This document shows, in pieces, positions 34,096-45,050 of a DNA stretch of 64,000 nt (positions are counted from its first letter, which is position 1; each line of letters begins with the position of its first letter). Both the position numbers and the translations under genes were made by a program. Source of the stretch: a virus; the IMG/VR virus record IMGVR_UViG_3300032296_003821, positions 30,995-94,994 of that record. One strand, written 5' to 3'. Below the pieces are notes generated by a model that was not told the origin of the DNA, searched no databases, and worked only from the letters and a program-made list of their open reading frames with translations.

Positions 34096-35325
34096 ATGGC
34101 AGTAGCAAATGGGTTTGGAAAAGTAACAATGTCTGGTTCAGTGTTTATGTATGACACTGGAGATAATGTAAATTCTTATATTGGAGAACCTACTACAAAC
34201 TACCAATGGAATGGAGGGTCTGAAGTAACGCCATCATACAGTGATTGGACAGGAGCCCCAGCTCCCGTTAATGTAACTAATACTGTAAATCAAGGTCCTA
34301 TTAAAGGGGCAAAAACCTGGAAATTTATAAAAAATGGTAATTCAAACCAATGGCATGGTTGGGAAGCTACTTATGGAGGGATTTGGACAGGAAACTCTGG
34401 AGATGTTTGGACCACTAGTTATTGGTACAAAACAACTGCTCCTGCAGGAATTTCTAACTTTGGAATAGGATATTTTTACAAACCAGATTGGTCTGCTCCA
34501 TTTAATACAACAATATTAGCAGATGTTAGTAGTATTATTCCTGATGGGCAATGGCATTATAATTATACCGTAACAAGATTTAATGAAAATTATTCAAATG
34601 CTATTATTGTTGATGGTCCTTCTTGGGGATATAGTGGTCAAGCTGGCGAACTTTATATAAATGGACTACAATGGGAAAAAAAATTTCACTCAACTCCATT
34701 TGCATATGGCACTCGTTCTACTACACAAGGTTTATTACCATTAATAAGTAATTCAACAATTGATTTATCTAATACATCATTTGACTCAAATGCTCAATTG
34801 ATATTTGATGGTACTGATGATAGAATTTTACTTACTAATTTTACTAATAAACCTACTACATCCATTACTTGTGAAACTATAATTAAACCTACTAGACCTT
34901 CAGTAGGTACGGGTACTGTACGAGGTGGTGCTATATCATCAACTAATAGTATGTATTTAGGAATTATTGACTCGATAGACGGGGGAAATACATTTGCAAT
35001 GCATTGGGCTAACCAAACAGTAAATAGTAGGGTTTATAATTGGAACGGGCAAATACCTAATAATGCTTATTCTTATTTAGTTGGAACATATGACGGAACA
35101 ACTGCAAGAGCTTATCTTAATGGTATTGAAATATGGTCAACTTCACAAACTGGAAATATCCCTGATGCAGAATATTATATTGGCACATATGGTGGAGCCC
35201 CAGTTGATGGAGTTCATAATTTTAATGGCTATATCCCTGTAGCTAAAATATATAATAGAGCATTATCCCCCTCAGAAATTAAACAAAACTACAACAAATA
35301 TAAAACACGTTTTAATTTACCATAA
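34096..35325 (+). CDS. LamG/concanavalin-like appendage protein 3
   Basis: 409 aa. The N-terminal half has a carbohydrate-binding-like beta domain (WYKTTAPAGISNFGIGYFYK, GQAGELYINGLQWEKKF). The C-terminal LamG domain contains QLIFDGTDDRILLTNF, YSYLVGTYDGTTARAYLNGIEIW and the ending AKIYNRALSPSEIKQNYNKYKTRF, nearly the same as that of protein 2. The conserved end and divergent front suggest duplication followed by front-domain exchange. Confidence 0.7.
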   Translation: MAVANGFGKVTMSGSVFMYDTGDNVNSYIGEPTTNYQWNGGSEVTPSYSDWTGAPAPVNVTNTVNQGPIKGAKTWKFIKNGNSNQWHGWEATYGGIWTGNSGDVWTTSYWYKTTAPAGISNFGIGYFYKPDWSAPFNTTILADVSSIIPDGQWHYNYTVTRFNENYSNAIIVDGPSWGYSGQAGELYINGLQWEKKFHSTPFAYGTRSTTQGLLPLISNSTIDLSNTSFDSNAQLIFDGTDDRILLTNFTNKPTTSITCETIIKPTRPSVGTGTVRGGAISSTNSMYLGIIDSIDGGNTFAMHWANQTVNSRVYNWNGQIPNNAYSYLVGTYDGTTARAYLNGIEIWSTSQTGNIPDAEYYIGTYGGAPVDGVHNFNGYIPVAKIYNRALSPSEIKQNYNKYKTRFNLP

Positions 35326-35334
35326 TATTTATCA
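35325..35334 (+). promoter_or_regulatory. Possible late promoter variant ATATTTATCA
   Basis: A one-base variant overlapping the previous stop and only four bases before the ATG at 35338. Two exact motifs (42723 and 49948) show the same four-base spacing, so a nearly leaderless transcript is possible. Confidence 0.4.
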
Positions 35335-35337
35335 TAG

Positions 35338-35682
35338 ATGGATATATTTAAAAATAGAAGATGGTTGGTAATTCCAACAACATTAACAGGATCAATTGAC
35401 TTTGGACAAGTTTTAGAATCAGGTCCTGAAGCTTTACGTTTATCAGTAGATGGTACTCAAACATTTGTAAAATATGATATTAATATTGTAGAAGAAGATT
35501 ATACAGTAGTAGTACCAAACCCCGAAACTGGACAAGAAGATTCATATGTTGTATATGCTGGACTTTATGGAAGACCAGATATTTATTCCCCAGAATACCC
35601 AGAATATACACATCAACCAATGTTAGAATTACTAGCAACACCGGAATGGACACAACCATTACCTACAGAACCAATAAAGTAA
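35338..35682 (+). CDS. Small fibre-cluster protein
   Basis: 114 aa. Sequence begins [36 protein letters not shown] and contains the acidic stretch [15 protein letters not shown] and a Pro-rich end. There is no repeat or membrane segment. Similar short proteins accompany fibres in marine T4-like phages and may be fibre assembly or accessory proteins. The role is unknown. Confidence 0.5.
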   Translation: MDIFKNRRWLVIPTTLTGSIDFGQVLESGPEALRLSVDGTQTFVKYDINIVEEDYTVVVPNPETGQEDSYVVYAGLYGRPDIYSPEYPEYTHQPMLELLATPEWTQPLPTEPIK

Positions 35683-35683
35683 C

Positions 35684-38572
<2,889 letters not shown>

Positions 38573-38584
38573 AATAATTAATTT

Positions 38585-39088
38585 ATGGCAATTATAATAA
38601 ATGGCTTTAATACAGGTGCACCTAAAATAGTAGGTCTTCAAGTAGGAAATGGTACCACAGTAACAGGTACTACCTCAGCAACCCTAAGTGCAACTATTAC
38701 TATCCCTGCAAATACTTTAGCTACTAACTCAATTTTAGAGGTAGTTTGGTCTACTGTTAGATCTAGTGGTGCAAATAATGTTATTCAAGGACAAGTATAT
38801 GTTAATACATCAAATTCATTAACAGGTGCTACCCAAATTGCATTAGGTGCCAATATAGCAGCAGCATCCTCAGCAGTTAAAGGTGCTAGGGATATACAGA
38901 AACTAAACACTAGTTGTCAAATAATGCAAGTTACTCAATTTGCCTCAGATTTTTCTGTTACAGCCGCTCCTTCAACCTTTACTTTAAATAATGCAAATAC
39001 TATATATTTTCTTTTTGCTTGCCTAAATTTATCAGCATCAGATTCATCCTATATAAACAGAATAAGAATTACAGAATATGCCCCTTAA
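38585..39088 (+). CDS. Fibre-cluster beta-sandwich protein
   Basis: 167 aa, beta-rich: VGLQVGNGTTVTGTTSATLSATITIPANTLATNSILEVVWST near the N-terminus and SSYINRIRITEYAP at the end. Alternating hydrophobic strands without repeats suggest a jelly-roll or cap domain, similar in style to the C-terminal halves of the three paralogues at 42736-44733. It overlaps the next gene by 11 bases. Probably a fibre tip or cap; unproven. Confidence 0.5.
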   Translation: MAIIINGFNTGAPKIVGLQVGNGTTVTGTTSATLSATITIPANTLATNSILEVVWSTVRSSGANNVIQGQVYVNTSNSLTGATQIALGANIAAASSAVKGARDIQKLNTSCQIMQVTQFASDFSVTAAPSTFTLNNANTIYFLFACLNLSASDSSYINRIRITEYAP

Positions 39089-39314
39089 TTTAACTAAAAT
39101 TGAAAATGGGTTTGAGATGAATGAATCTCCCTATTTATTTGAAAACTTTGACCATGAAGGTCAATCAGTTAGATACTATATCCAATCCACAGATCAAGTT
39201 CTTGTAGGAACCGATCAAGGAATTATATTATTTGATTTAACGGTATCTATTGATAACGTATTTTATAATACTATTCAAGAATTTACTGATAAGTTATTTG
39301 AACCTTTATCTTAA
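39078..39314 (+). CDS. Small protein of unknown function
   Basis: 78 aa, acidic, starting within the end of the previous gene (ATGCCCC). Contains NGFEMNESPYLFENFDHEGQ and a short beta region (YYIQSTDQVLVGTDQGIILFDLTV). No motif is recognised. It is the last gene before the sulfation cassette. Confidence 0.5.
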   Translation: MPLNLTKIENGFEMNESPYLFENFDHEGQSVRYYIQSTDQVLVGTDQGIILFDLTVSIDNVFYNTIQEFTDKLFEPLS

Positions 39315-39370
39315 TAGATATTTGGTTATTTAAAAAATAGTTTTTATATTATTGTTATATTTAATTTGTT

Positions 39371-40267
39371 ATGGAAAAAAAATATTCAATTTTTCATATT
39401 GAAGGTGGACTAGGCAAACATATTGCAGCAACTGCTGTTGCACGTTGTATTAAGAAAAACCACCCCAATAGAGATCTTATTATAGTTTGTGCTTACCCAC
39501 AAATATTTTTAAATTTAGACTTTGTATCTCGTGTGTATAGAATAGGACATACTCCTTATTTCTATAAAGATTACATTGATCAAAAAGATTCAATGATTTT
39601 CAAACATGAACCATATTTTACAACAGAACATATCCACAAGAAACTCCCATTAATTGAAAATTGGTGTAAGTTATTTGGTTTAAAATACAATGGTGAACAA
39701 CCCGAAATTGTATTTAACAAAAGAGAGCTTCAAAAATATCGTCAAATTTGGCAAGCAGAAAAACCAATATTTGTAATCCAAAGTAATGGAGGTATGCTAC
39801 CTTCTGATAGTGGCTTACCTTATCGTTGGACTAGAGATATTCCTTTTAATATCGTACAAAATATTGTAGAAAGATATAAAGAACAATACACAATCTATCA
39901 AGTCACTAGACCAGGATCCCCAGTAGCATCCGGTGTTATACAAATATCACATGAAATGGCTTCAATGGAATTTCTTTCTATTCTTTTAAATTCCGAAAAA
40001 CGATTATTGATAGATTCTTCATTGCAACATGCCGCGGCTGCTTTAAATTTACCTTCAACAGTACTGTGGGCAGGCACATCTCCAAAAGTATTTGGATATG
40101 ATATTCACGATAATATTGTAGCTAAAATACCTGAAGGTCAAAAACTACCTGATAGTTATTTATTTGATTATGATTTTGAAGGTCAAGTCCATGAATACCC
40201 ATATACAGAAGACTTTATATTTGATGTAGATACCATAGTAAAATCATTAACACGACAAAGTTTATAA
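39371..40267 (+). CDS. GT9-like glycosyltransferase (heptosyltransferase-type)
   Basis: 298 aa, GT-B fold. The N-terminal EGGLGKHIAATAVARCIKK resembles the glycine-rich opening of ADP-heptose:LPS heptosyltransferases (GT9). Midway, IQSNGGMLPSDSGLPYRWTRD starts the donor-binding half. RLLIDSSLQHAAAALNLPSTVLWAGTSPKVFGYD is the GT9 D-S-x-x-x-H-x-A-A-A-L pattern with the P-x-x-x-L-W-x-G loop. There is no membrane segment, so it acts in the cytoplasm. The stop shares a base with the sulfotransferase ATG, so the two are translationally coupled. The donor and acceptor are unknown; host LPS/capsule precursors or virion fibres are candidates. Confidence 0.7.
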   Translation: MEKKYSIFHIEGGLGKHIAATAVARCIKKNHPNRDLIIVCAYPQIFLNLDFVSRVYRIGHTPYFYKDYIDQKDSMIFKHEPYFTTEHIHKKLPLIENWCKLFGLKYNGEQPEIVFNKRELQKYRQIWQAEKPIFVIQSNGGMLPSDSGLPYRWTRDIPFNIVQNIVERYKEQYTIYQVTRPGSPVASGVIQISHEMASMEFLSILLNSEKRLLIDSSLQHAAAALNLPSTVLWAGTSPKVFGYDIHDNIVAKIPEGQKLPDSYLFDYDFEGQVHEYPYTEDFIFDVDTIVKSLTRQSL

Positions 40268-41082
40268 TGCAAAAGTTATTTTTTCAATCTAGTTTACCTA
40301 GAGCAGGTTCAACCCTATTACAAAATATTTTAGGACAAAACCCAGATTTTTATGTAACACCAACTTCCGGTGTTTTAGAATTGGTTTATGCCGCACGTAA
40401 CAATTATTCAAATTCTGCTGAATTTAAAGCACAAGATGATAACTTGATGCGAGAAGGATTTAGACAATTTTGCCATGATGGTGTTACTGGATTTTTTAAA
40501 GCAGTAACAGATAAACCATACGTAATAGACAAAAGTAGAGGATGGGGATACCATAGAGATTTCCTTGATTTCTTCTATCCAAACCCAAAAATTGTTTGTA
40601 TGATTAGAGATCCTAGAGCAATATTTGCCTCTATGGAAAAAAACTTTAGAAAATCCCCCGAATTAGATAAAGGTATAGTTAACCATGCAGAAATGTCAGG
40701 TGTAACCACGGAACAACGCATTGATATATGGGCTGCAGGTGTCCCGGTAGGAATGGCATTTCAGCGTTTATATCAAATGATTAAAGAGGGAACAGATAAA
40801 AATATGTTATTTGTAAAATATGAAGATTTAATGAAAGATCCTCAAGGTGAAATGAATCGTATTTACAAATATTTAGAAATTCCTTCATACACACACGATT
40901 TTGATAATATAGAACAAATTACTCAAGAAGATGATGCTGTATATGGTGTTTATGGTGACCATGTTATTAAACCTAAATTAACTCCTGTAAAACCTGATTG
41001 GAACGAAGTTTTAGGAAAAAATGCAAGTGGTTGGATCAAAAACAACTATGCATGGTTCTATGAATATTTCGGATATATTTAA
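40267..41082 (+). CDS. Sulfotransferase (PAPS-dependent)
   Basis: 271 aa. The 5'-phosphosulfate loop is LPRAGSTLLQNIL (10-22) and the 3'-phosphate motif is CMIRDPRAIFASM (111-123), with VKYEDLMKDPQGEMNRIYKYLEIP further on, all hallmarks of the sulfotransferase family. It moves sulfate from PAPS to a hydroxyl or amine, usually of a sugar, peptide or small molecule. An APS kinase encoded about 370 bases downstream can make PAPS. Coupled upstream to a GT9-like gene, so a sulfated glycan is a likely product (inference). Confidence 0.85.
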   Translation: MQKLFFQSSLPRAGSTLLQNILGQNPDFYVTPTSGVLELVYAARNNYSNSAEFKAQDDNLMREGFRQFCHDGVTGFFKAVTDKPYVIDKSRGWGYHRDFLDFFYPNPKIVCMIRDPRAIFASMEKNFRKSPELDKGIVNHAEMSGVTTEQRIDIWAAGVPVGMAFQRLYQMIKEGTDKNMLFVKYEDLMKDPQGEMNRIYKYLEIPSYTHDFDNIEQITQEDDAVYGVYGDHVIKPKLTPVKPDWNEVLGKNASGWIKNNYAWFYEYFGYI

Positions 41083-41091
41083 TATTTATAA
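41082..41091 (+). promoter_or_regulatory. Late promoter motif ATATTTATAA
   Basis: Begins in the sulfotransferase stop and lies nine bases before the ATG at 41101. Confidence 0.65.
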
Positions 41092-41100
41092 ACAAAAAAT

Positions 41101-41433
41101 ATGACAACAACCTGGACAATCCCAAGCTTAAAACGTTTAACTGATGACGGTTTAGTAGTACAAGCAACTTACATTTTTCAAGCTCAAGAACAGAATTTTA
41201 TCAACCGTAAAGTAGGTGATATGACTTTTTCTGGTAGTATAGATGAGCCTGGATTTATTCCTTACGATCAACTTACTCAAGATGATGTATTAGGGTGGGT
41301 ATTTGCTGAATTAGGTGATCAAAAAGCTGTTATTGAAGCCGAAATCACCCTAGCAACTGAAACCCAATACTCAGCATCAATTGCAAATCCATATTCAAAT
41401 GGAGTTCCTTGGAATTCACAACCACAAGGATAA
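41101..41433 (+). CDS. Small conserved phage protein (DUF7936-like)
   Basis: 110 aa. The pattern TTTWTIPSLKRL...VVQATYIFQAQE...MTFSGSI...FIPYDQLTQDDVLGWVFAELG...NPYSNGVPWN resembles a short conserved protein near tail-fibre genes of cyanophages and other marine T4-like phages. No enzymatic motif is seen. Because it has its own late promoter and sits between the sulfotransferase and APS kinase genes, it is likely a virion component and not part of sulfate metabolism. Confidence 0.55.
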   Translation: MTTTWTIPSLKRLTDDGLVVQATYIFQAQEQNFINRKVGDMTFSGSIDEPGFIPYDQLTQDDVLGWVFAELGDQKAVIEAEITLATETQYSASIANPYSNGVPWNSQPQG

Positions 41434-41451
41434 TATAAAATTTAAATAGTT

Positions 41452-41922
41452 ATGATTTATTGGTTTACCGGACAACCTGGAGCAGGCAAAACAGTTTTAG
41501 CAACTGCTCTAAAACAAGAATTGGACAATACTTTCCATGTAGATGGAGATGATTTACGTGCCATTTTTGATAACAAAGATTATAGTGAAACTGGTAGAAG
41601 AAAAAATATTGAGCTAGCACAACAACTAGCTCATTTTCTTCACAATAAAGGAAACAATGTAGTTGTTTCCCTTGTTTCGCCCTATAAAGATCAACGCGAA
41701 GAATTCAAAAACAAACTTGGAGAATCGTTAAAGGAGTTTTATGTTCATACTACTGAAATACGAGGTAGGGAAAATTTTCATGTTGAAAACTATCAACAAC
41801 CAACAGAAAATTATCTTGATCTAGACACTACAAATATTTCAGTTGAAGAATGTTTACAAAAAATTAGAAGTTATGCAGAATTGGAGCAAAAAAGTACACG
41901 TACAGTCATCACTGAAATCTAA
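41452..41922 (+). CDS. cysC: Adenylylsulfate (APS) kinase
   Basis: 156 aa, shorter than typical CysC (about 200 aa). P-loop GQPGAGKT (7-14), VDGDDLRAIF (30-39) and YSETGRRKNIELAQQLAHFL (44-63) are the APS-kinase signature, including the FSETGRR-like substrate loop. The reaction is APS + ATP to PAPS + ADP in the cytoplasm. The adjacent nucleotidyltransferase, DUF2061 protein and nearby sulfotransferase point to making and using PAPS. A leader AATAGTT precedes the ATG. The following gene overlaps in the +1 frame if its longer form is used. Confidence 0.85.
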   Translation: MIYWFTGQPGAGKTVLATALKQELDNTFHVDGDDLRAIFDNKDYSETGRRKNIELAQQLAHFLHNKGNNVVVSLVSPYKDQREEFKNKLGESLKEFYVHTTEIRGRENFHVENYQQPTENYLDLDTTNISVEECLQKIRSYAELEQKSTRTVITEI

Positions 41923-41938
41923 ACCTAATCAATATGCT

Positions 41939-42277
41939 ATGTTTATTGGTAGGTGGCAACCACTACACGATGGGCATAAAGCATTATTTCAACAAGCTTT
42001 AGATAAAGGAAAAAATGTTTGGATTGCGATTAGAGATGTTGAAACAACTGAATCAAATCCATTTAATGCCCAAGAAGTACTTAAAAATATTGGAGAAGAA
42101 TATAAAGAACTTTGTGGACAAGGTCGAGTTAAAGTTAGTATTATTCCTGATATATGTTCCGTTGAGTTTGGTAGAGGAGTGGGCTATGATATTATTGAGC
42201 ATATACCCCCTACTCAAGTAGCAGAAATCTCAGCTACAAAAGTACGTGAACAAATGCGTAAAGAAGGTAAGCTATGA
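41939..42277 (+). CDS. HxGH-motif nucleotidyltransferase
   Basis: 112 aa from ATG 41939. It opens with MFIGRWQPLHDGHKALFQQAL, the HxGH nucleotidyltransferase motif, and ends with ISATKVREQMRKEGKL, the ISxTxxR motif. These define the cytidylyl/adenylyltransferase superfamily, which includes NMN adenylyltransferase and, more distantly, ATP sulfurylase. An upstream ATG (41873) would add 22 residues and overlap cysC. Context suggests it might supply APS for CysC, but NAD or sugar-nucleotide chemistry is equally compatible with the motifs. It overlaps the next gene (ATGA). Confidence 0.75.
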   Translation: MFIGRWQPLHDGHKALFQQALDKGKNVWIAIRDVETTESNPFNAQEVLKNIGEEYKELCGQGRVKVSIIPDICSVEFGRGVGYDIIEHIPPTQVAEISATKVREQMRKEGKL

Positions 42278-42720
42278 AAACAAAAATAAAAAAATTCCAA
42301 ATTCGCTTTAATGTTAATAGCCAATCAGAACATGAACGTTGGCGCCTTATTGAAGATGGTAAAGAATATTTAGTATCTGACATCATCATTGATGGCCACA
42401 CATATACTACAATGGATTGGATGGAAGATCTTCAAGAATATAAATGGCATATCAGCTGTGAGGGATACGTTAATGTCCAAAACAATGTAGCATATGTTGT
42501 AACAGTGAAAGAAGAAGCTGTAATGACACGACATATTCTAAAAACATTATCTTATCGTATTTTAGGTACTTTAACAACTGTTTTAACTGCCTATGCTTTA
42601 GGAGTTTCACTTGAATTATCTTCATTATTAGGTGTAGGAGAACTTATGATTAAACCTACATTATATTTTTTCCATGAACGTGTTTGGTACAAATATATTA
42701 GGATAGGAAAAAAGAAATAA
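42274..42720 (+). CDS. DUF2061-type membrane protein with N-terminal phage domain
   Basis: 148 aa. The N-terminal part (1-80, KFQIRFNVNS...RWRLIEDGKEYLVSDIIIDG) is a soluble beta domain I recall as a stand-alone protein in marine T4-like phages. The C-terminal part (about 85-145) has two hydrophobic helices with the pattern KTLSYRILGTLTTVLTAYALGVSLELSSLLGVGELMIKPTLYFFHERVWYK, matching DUF2061. DUF2061 genes occur near sulfate-assimilation genes in Bacteroidota (from memory). The ATGA overlap with the nucleotidyltransferase ties it to the cassette. Confidence 0.65.
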   Translation: MKTKIKKFQIRFNVNSQSEHERWRLIEDGKEYLVSDIIIDGHTYTTMDWMEDLQEYKWHISCEGYVNVQNNVAYVVTVKEEAVMTRHILKTLSYRILGTLTTVLTAYALGVSLELSSLLGVGELMIKPTLYFFHERVWYKYIRIGKKK

Positions 42721-42722
42721 CC

Positions 42723-42732
42723 ATATTTATAA
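42723..42732 (+). promoter_or_regulatory. Late promoter motif ATATTTATAA
   Basis: Lies between the DUF2061 gene and the first of three fibre paralogues, only four bases before the ATG at 42736, so the transcript would be almost leaderless. Confidence 0.6.
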
Positions 42733-42735
42733 CAT

Positions 42736-43389
42736 ATGGCACAAACCTTATCAACTTCTGGAATAGTTACTGGACAAGATGTTCAAGCATGGCATGTTAC
42801 TCAATCAATAGATGCTTTTACTGGAGTAAGTGATTTTGATATTAGAGTATCTGGTTCATTTACATTGACTGGTAGTTTAAAAGTTAGTGGAAGTGTTTTA
42901 GGTAAAACATCTGAATCTGCTTCAATTGCTATAACATCTTCTTATACTAATCAAGTTAGTGTTGCTAATTCATCCTCATTTGCAGTAGTTAATTCTGGGG
43001 ATTTATTAACTTTACAACTATATGCTCCTCAAATTGCTACTTTAGCAGCAAGTACTATATATTTTATGGGGGTAGGAACTAGTCTTATGACTGCTAATAG
43101 AACAGGAATAGTTGTTCCTATAAATGCGGTTATAGTTAAAGCAGTTATTATTTCTACAATAAAAGGATCCCTTACAGGTATGACATCAGCCCCATCTATT
43201 ATGAAAAATAATAGTTCTATTGCTTCTCTTGAAAGTTTAAGATATATTAATCCTATAAATCATGTATTATCTAATATTAATCAAGAAGTATCAGCAGGAG
43301 ATATATTAAGTATTCGTATAGTAACTGATTCGGGACCAACCCCAACTAACGTTACTCATAAAATGATTTTAACCTTAAAACCTCTTTAA
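42736..43389 (+). CDS. Fibre paralogue 1 (WHVTQSIDAFTG family)
   Basis: 217 aa. The N-terminal module SGIVTGQDVQAWHVTQSIDAFTG is shared by this and the next two genes and is followed by the GSFTLTGSLKVSGS beta-repeat. The C-terminal half (about 95-217) is a jelly-roll-like domain ending PTPTNVTHKMILTLKPL. The three tandem copies keep the module and the TPTNV end but diverge between. Probably attached to the virion by the N-terminus with a receptor- or cap-forming C-terminus. Confidence 0.6.
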   Translation: MAQTLSTSGIVTGQDVQAWHVTQSIDAFTGVSDFDIRVSGSFTLTGSLKVSGSVLGKTSESASIAITSSYTNQVSVANSSSFAVVNSGDLLTLQLYAPQIATLAASTIYFMGVGTSLMTANRTGIVVPINAVIVKAVIISTIKGSLTGMTSAPSIMKNNSSIASLESLRYINPINHVLSNINQEVSAGDILSIRIVTDSGPTPTNVTHKMILTLKPL

Positions 43390-44042
43390 TGGCATCTATC
43401 CTATCAAATAGTGGAATATCTTCGGGTAGTATAGTTGAAACAACTCATATTACTCAAATAGTTGATGCTTTTACAAATACTCAAGCATATGATATCACTT
43501 TATCTGGTTCTTTAACAGTAACAGGTAGTGTAATTTTAGATACTACTATTAATAAAAACTTTTTTGGTACTGCATCTTTTGTAACAACATCATCATTTTC
43601 TCTTTCGGCAAGTAATGTATCATATGCTCATACAACTTCATTTGCAAATAATGATACTACATTTTTAGAACTATACCATCCTGTAACCACATTTAATTCA
43701 GCATCTACTTTTTATTTCGCTGATGGAGACCCAGCTATAGGTTCCCCTGAAGGTGTAGGAACTATTTTACCATTTAATGGGTTAATAGTTAGTGCTAGTG
43801 CTACTTCAATTGTAAATGGATCTACAGGAACTTATCAATCTAGTCTTTTTCTAGTTTCAGAAAGTGCTCAAGTTCAAATTGGAGATTTAACCTATACCGC
43901 TAAAAACCAATCAACAAGAGGAGTAATTAACCTCCCATTTACTTCAGGAAGTAGAATATATTGTAGACTTACTACTGATAATGGTACTACTCCAACAAAT
44001 GTTATACATAACGTGATTTTATATATTAAATATAATGGCTAA
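43389..44042 (+). CDS. Fibre paralogue 2 (WHVTQSIDAFTG family)
   Basis: 217 aa, start shares a base with the previous stop. It begins SGISSGSIVETTHITQIVDAFTNTQAYDITLSGSL, a diverged copy of the module in paralogues 1 and 3, then SASNVSYAHTTSFAN repeat and a jelly-roll-like C-terminal half that ends TPTNVIHNVILYIKYNG. The next gene overlaps by eight bases. Confidence 0.6.
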   Translation: MASILSNSGISSGSIVETTHITQIVDAFTNTQAYDITLSGSLTVTGSVILDTTINKNFFGTASFVTTSSFSLSASNVSYAHTTSFANNDTTFLELYHPVTTFNSASTFYFADGDPAIGSPEGVGTILPFNGLIVSASATSIVNGSTGTYQSSLFLVSESAQVQIGDLTYTAKNQSTRGVINLPFTSGSRIYCRLTTDNGTTPTNVIHNVILYIKYNG

Positions 44043-44733
44043 TACATTATCTAAAACAGGTATCCAAATTAATAATGTCATACAACCATGGCATGTTACT
44101 CAATCTATAGATGCTTTTACAGGAGTATCAGCTTATGATATTACTTTATCTGGTTCATTAGATATAATTGGCCCTTTAAATTTAGATTCTCCTGTAACAG
44201 GAAACTTAATTACAAGTGCTTCTTATGCTGTTACGTCTTCATTTGCTTTAACTGCTGTTTCTGCAAGTAATGTAAATTATGCTTTGACATCATCTGATAG
44301 TACTTTTTTACAATTGCATCATGGATTATTTCAAAATCCTGCTCAAAATACAATATATTATTTTGCCCTTGAACCATTATCTGGATCAGGAATTACATTA
44401 ACAACCGACTCAGGTAAAGTAGGAACATATTTTCCTAAAACAGGGATTACTTTTAATAAATGTTCTATCACTACAACAGTACAAGGAACAGCTGGATCAT
44501 CAGAAGCATCAGCTTATACTTTAGTTATAGGAGGATCAAGTGTATCTTTACCTAGTTTAACTCATAATCAACCTGTTTCTTCTAGCACCAATATCATTTC
44601 AGATATTTCTTTAAGTACTCTTGATTCAAGAATTTATGTTGTTTGGAGAACTCCCACAACATGGGCAACTGCACCAACTAATGTTTCTCATAACATAGTT
44701 TTATATGGAACTCGAGGAACAGCAAATATATAA
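44035..44733 (+). CDS. Fibre paralogue 3 (WHVTQSIDAFTG family)
   Basis: 232 aa. It has the module GIQINNVIQPWHVTQSIDAFTGVSAYDITLSGSL, a SASYAVTSSFALTAVSASNV repeat and a C-terminal domain ending APTNVSHNIVLYGTRGTANI. Compared with paralogue 1 it has an extended middle (GTAGSSEASAYTLVIGGSS). The three genes overlap or abut, which implies recent tandem duplication and co-translation. A late promoter starts in its stop codon. Confidence 0.6.
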   Translation: MANTLSKTGIQINNVIQPWHVTQSIDAFTGVSAYDITLSGSLDIIGPLNLDSPVTGNLITSASYAVTSSFALTAVSASNVNYALTSSDSTFLQLHHGLFQNPAQNTIYYFALEPLSGSGITLTTDSGKVGTYFPKTGITFNKCSITTTVQGTAGSSEASAYTLVIGGSSVSLPSLTHNQPVSSSTNIISDISLSTLDSRIYVVWRTPTTWATAPTNVSHNIVLYGTRGTANI

Positions 44734-44742
44734 TATTTATAA
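44733..44742 (+). promoter_or_regulatory. Late promoter motif ATATTTATAA
   Basis: Overlaps the stop of paralogue 3, 16 bases before the ATG at 44759. Confidence 0.65.
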
Positions 44743-44758
44743 ACAAAACCCTTAAATT

Positions 44759-45022
44759 ATGTCAATCGTTTCAGAAAAAAAGTTCTTAACAGAAGAAGAA
44801 TTAACAACTTTAAAAGAAATTCAATCAAACACCCGCATTCTTATTTCTGAGTTAGGTGAAATTGAATTAATTAAAATTCAAGTAGAAAATCGTTATAATA
44901 ATGCAAAACAATTTTTAAGCGATCTATCTACTAAAGAACAAGAATTTACCCAATCCATGCTTCAAAAATATGGTAGAGTTAATATCAGCCCAGAAGACGG
45001 TGAAATTACTTTATTAGATTAA
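44759..45022 (+). CDS. Small coiled-coil protein upstream of tail sheath
   Basis: 87 aa, almost entirely helical with heptads (FLTEEELTTLKEIQSNTRILISELGEIELIKIQVENRYNNAKQFL). The C-terminus is acidic. I recall similar short proteins in many Bacteroidota and aquatic phages without a known role. Its promoter-flanked position before the sheath genes may point to a tail-assembly chaperone; no direct evidence. Confidence 0.55.
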   Translation: MSIVSEKKFLTEEELTTLKEIQSNTRILISELGEIELIKIQVENRYNNAKQFLSDLSTKEQEFTQSMLQKYGRVNISPEDGEITLLD

Positions 45023-45040
45023 TCTAGATTGAAATACACC

Positions 45041-45050
45041 ATATTTATAA
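45041..45050 (+). promoter_or_regulatory. Late promoter motif ATATTTATAA
   Basis: Exact motif followed by TAAAATAATTTATT, 18 bases before the first sheath ATG at 45069. Confidence 0.7.

Noticed and set aside
39338-39363. A host-type promoter upstream of the glycosyltransferase (TATATTTA near 39356)
   Set aside because: There is no TTG/TTTG at the 20-bp spacing seen in the three accepted cases, and no late motif; AT-rich chance is more likely.
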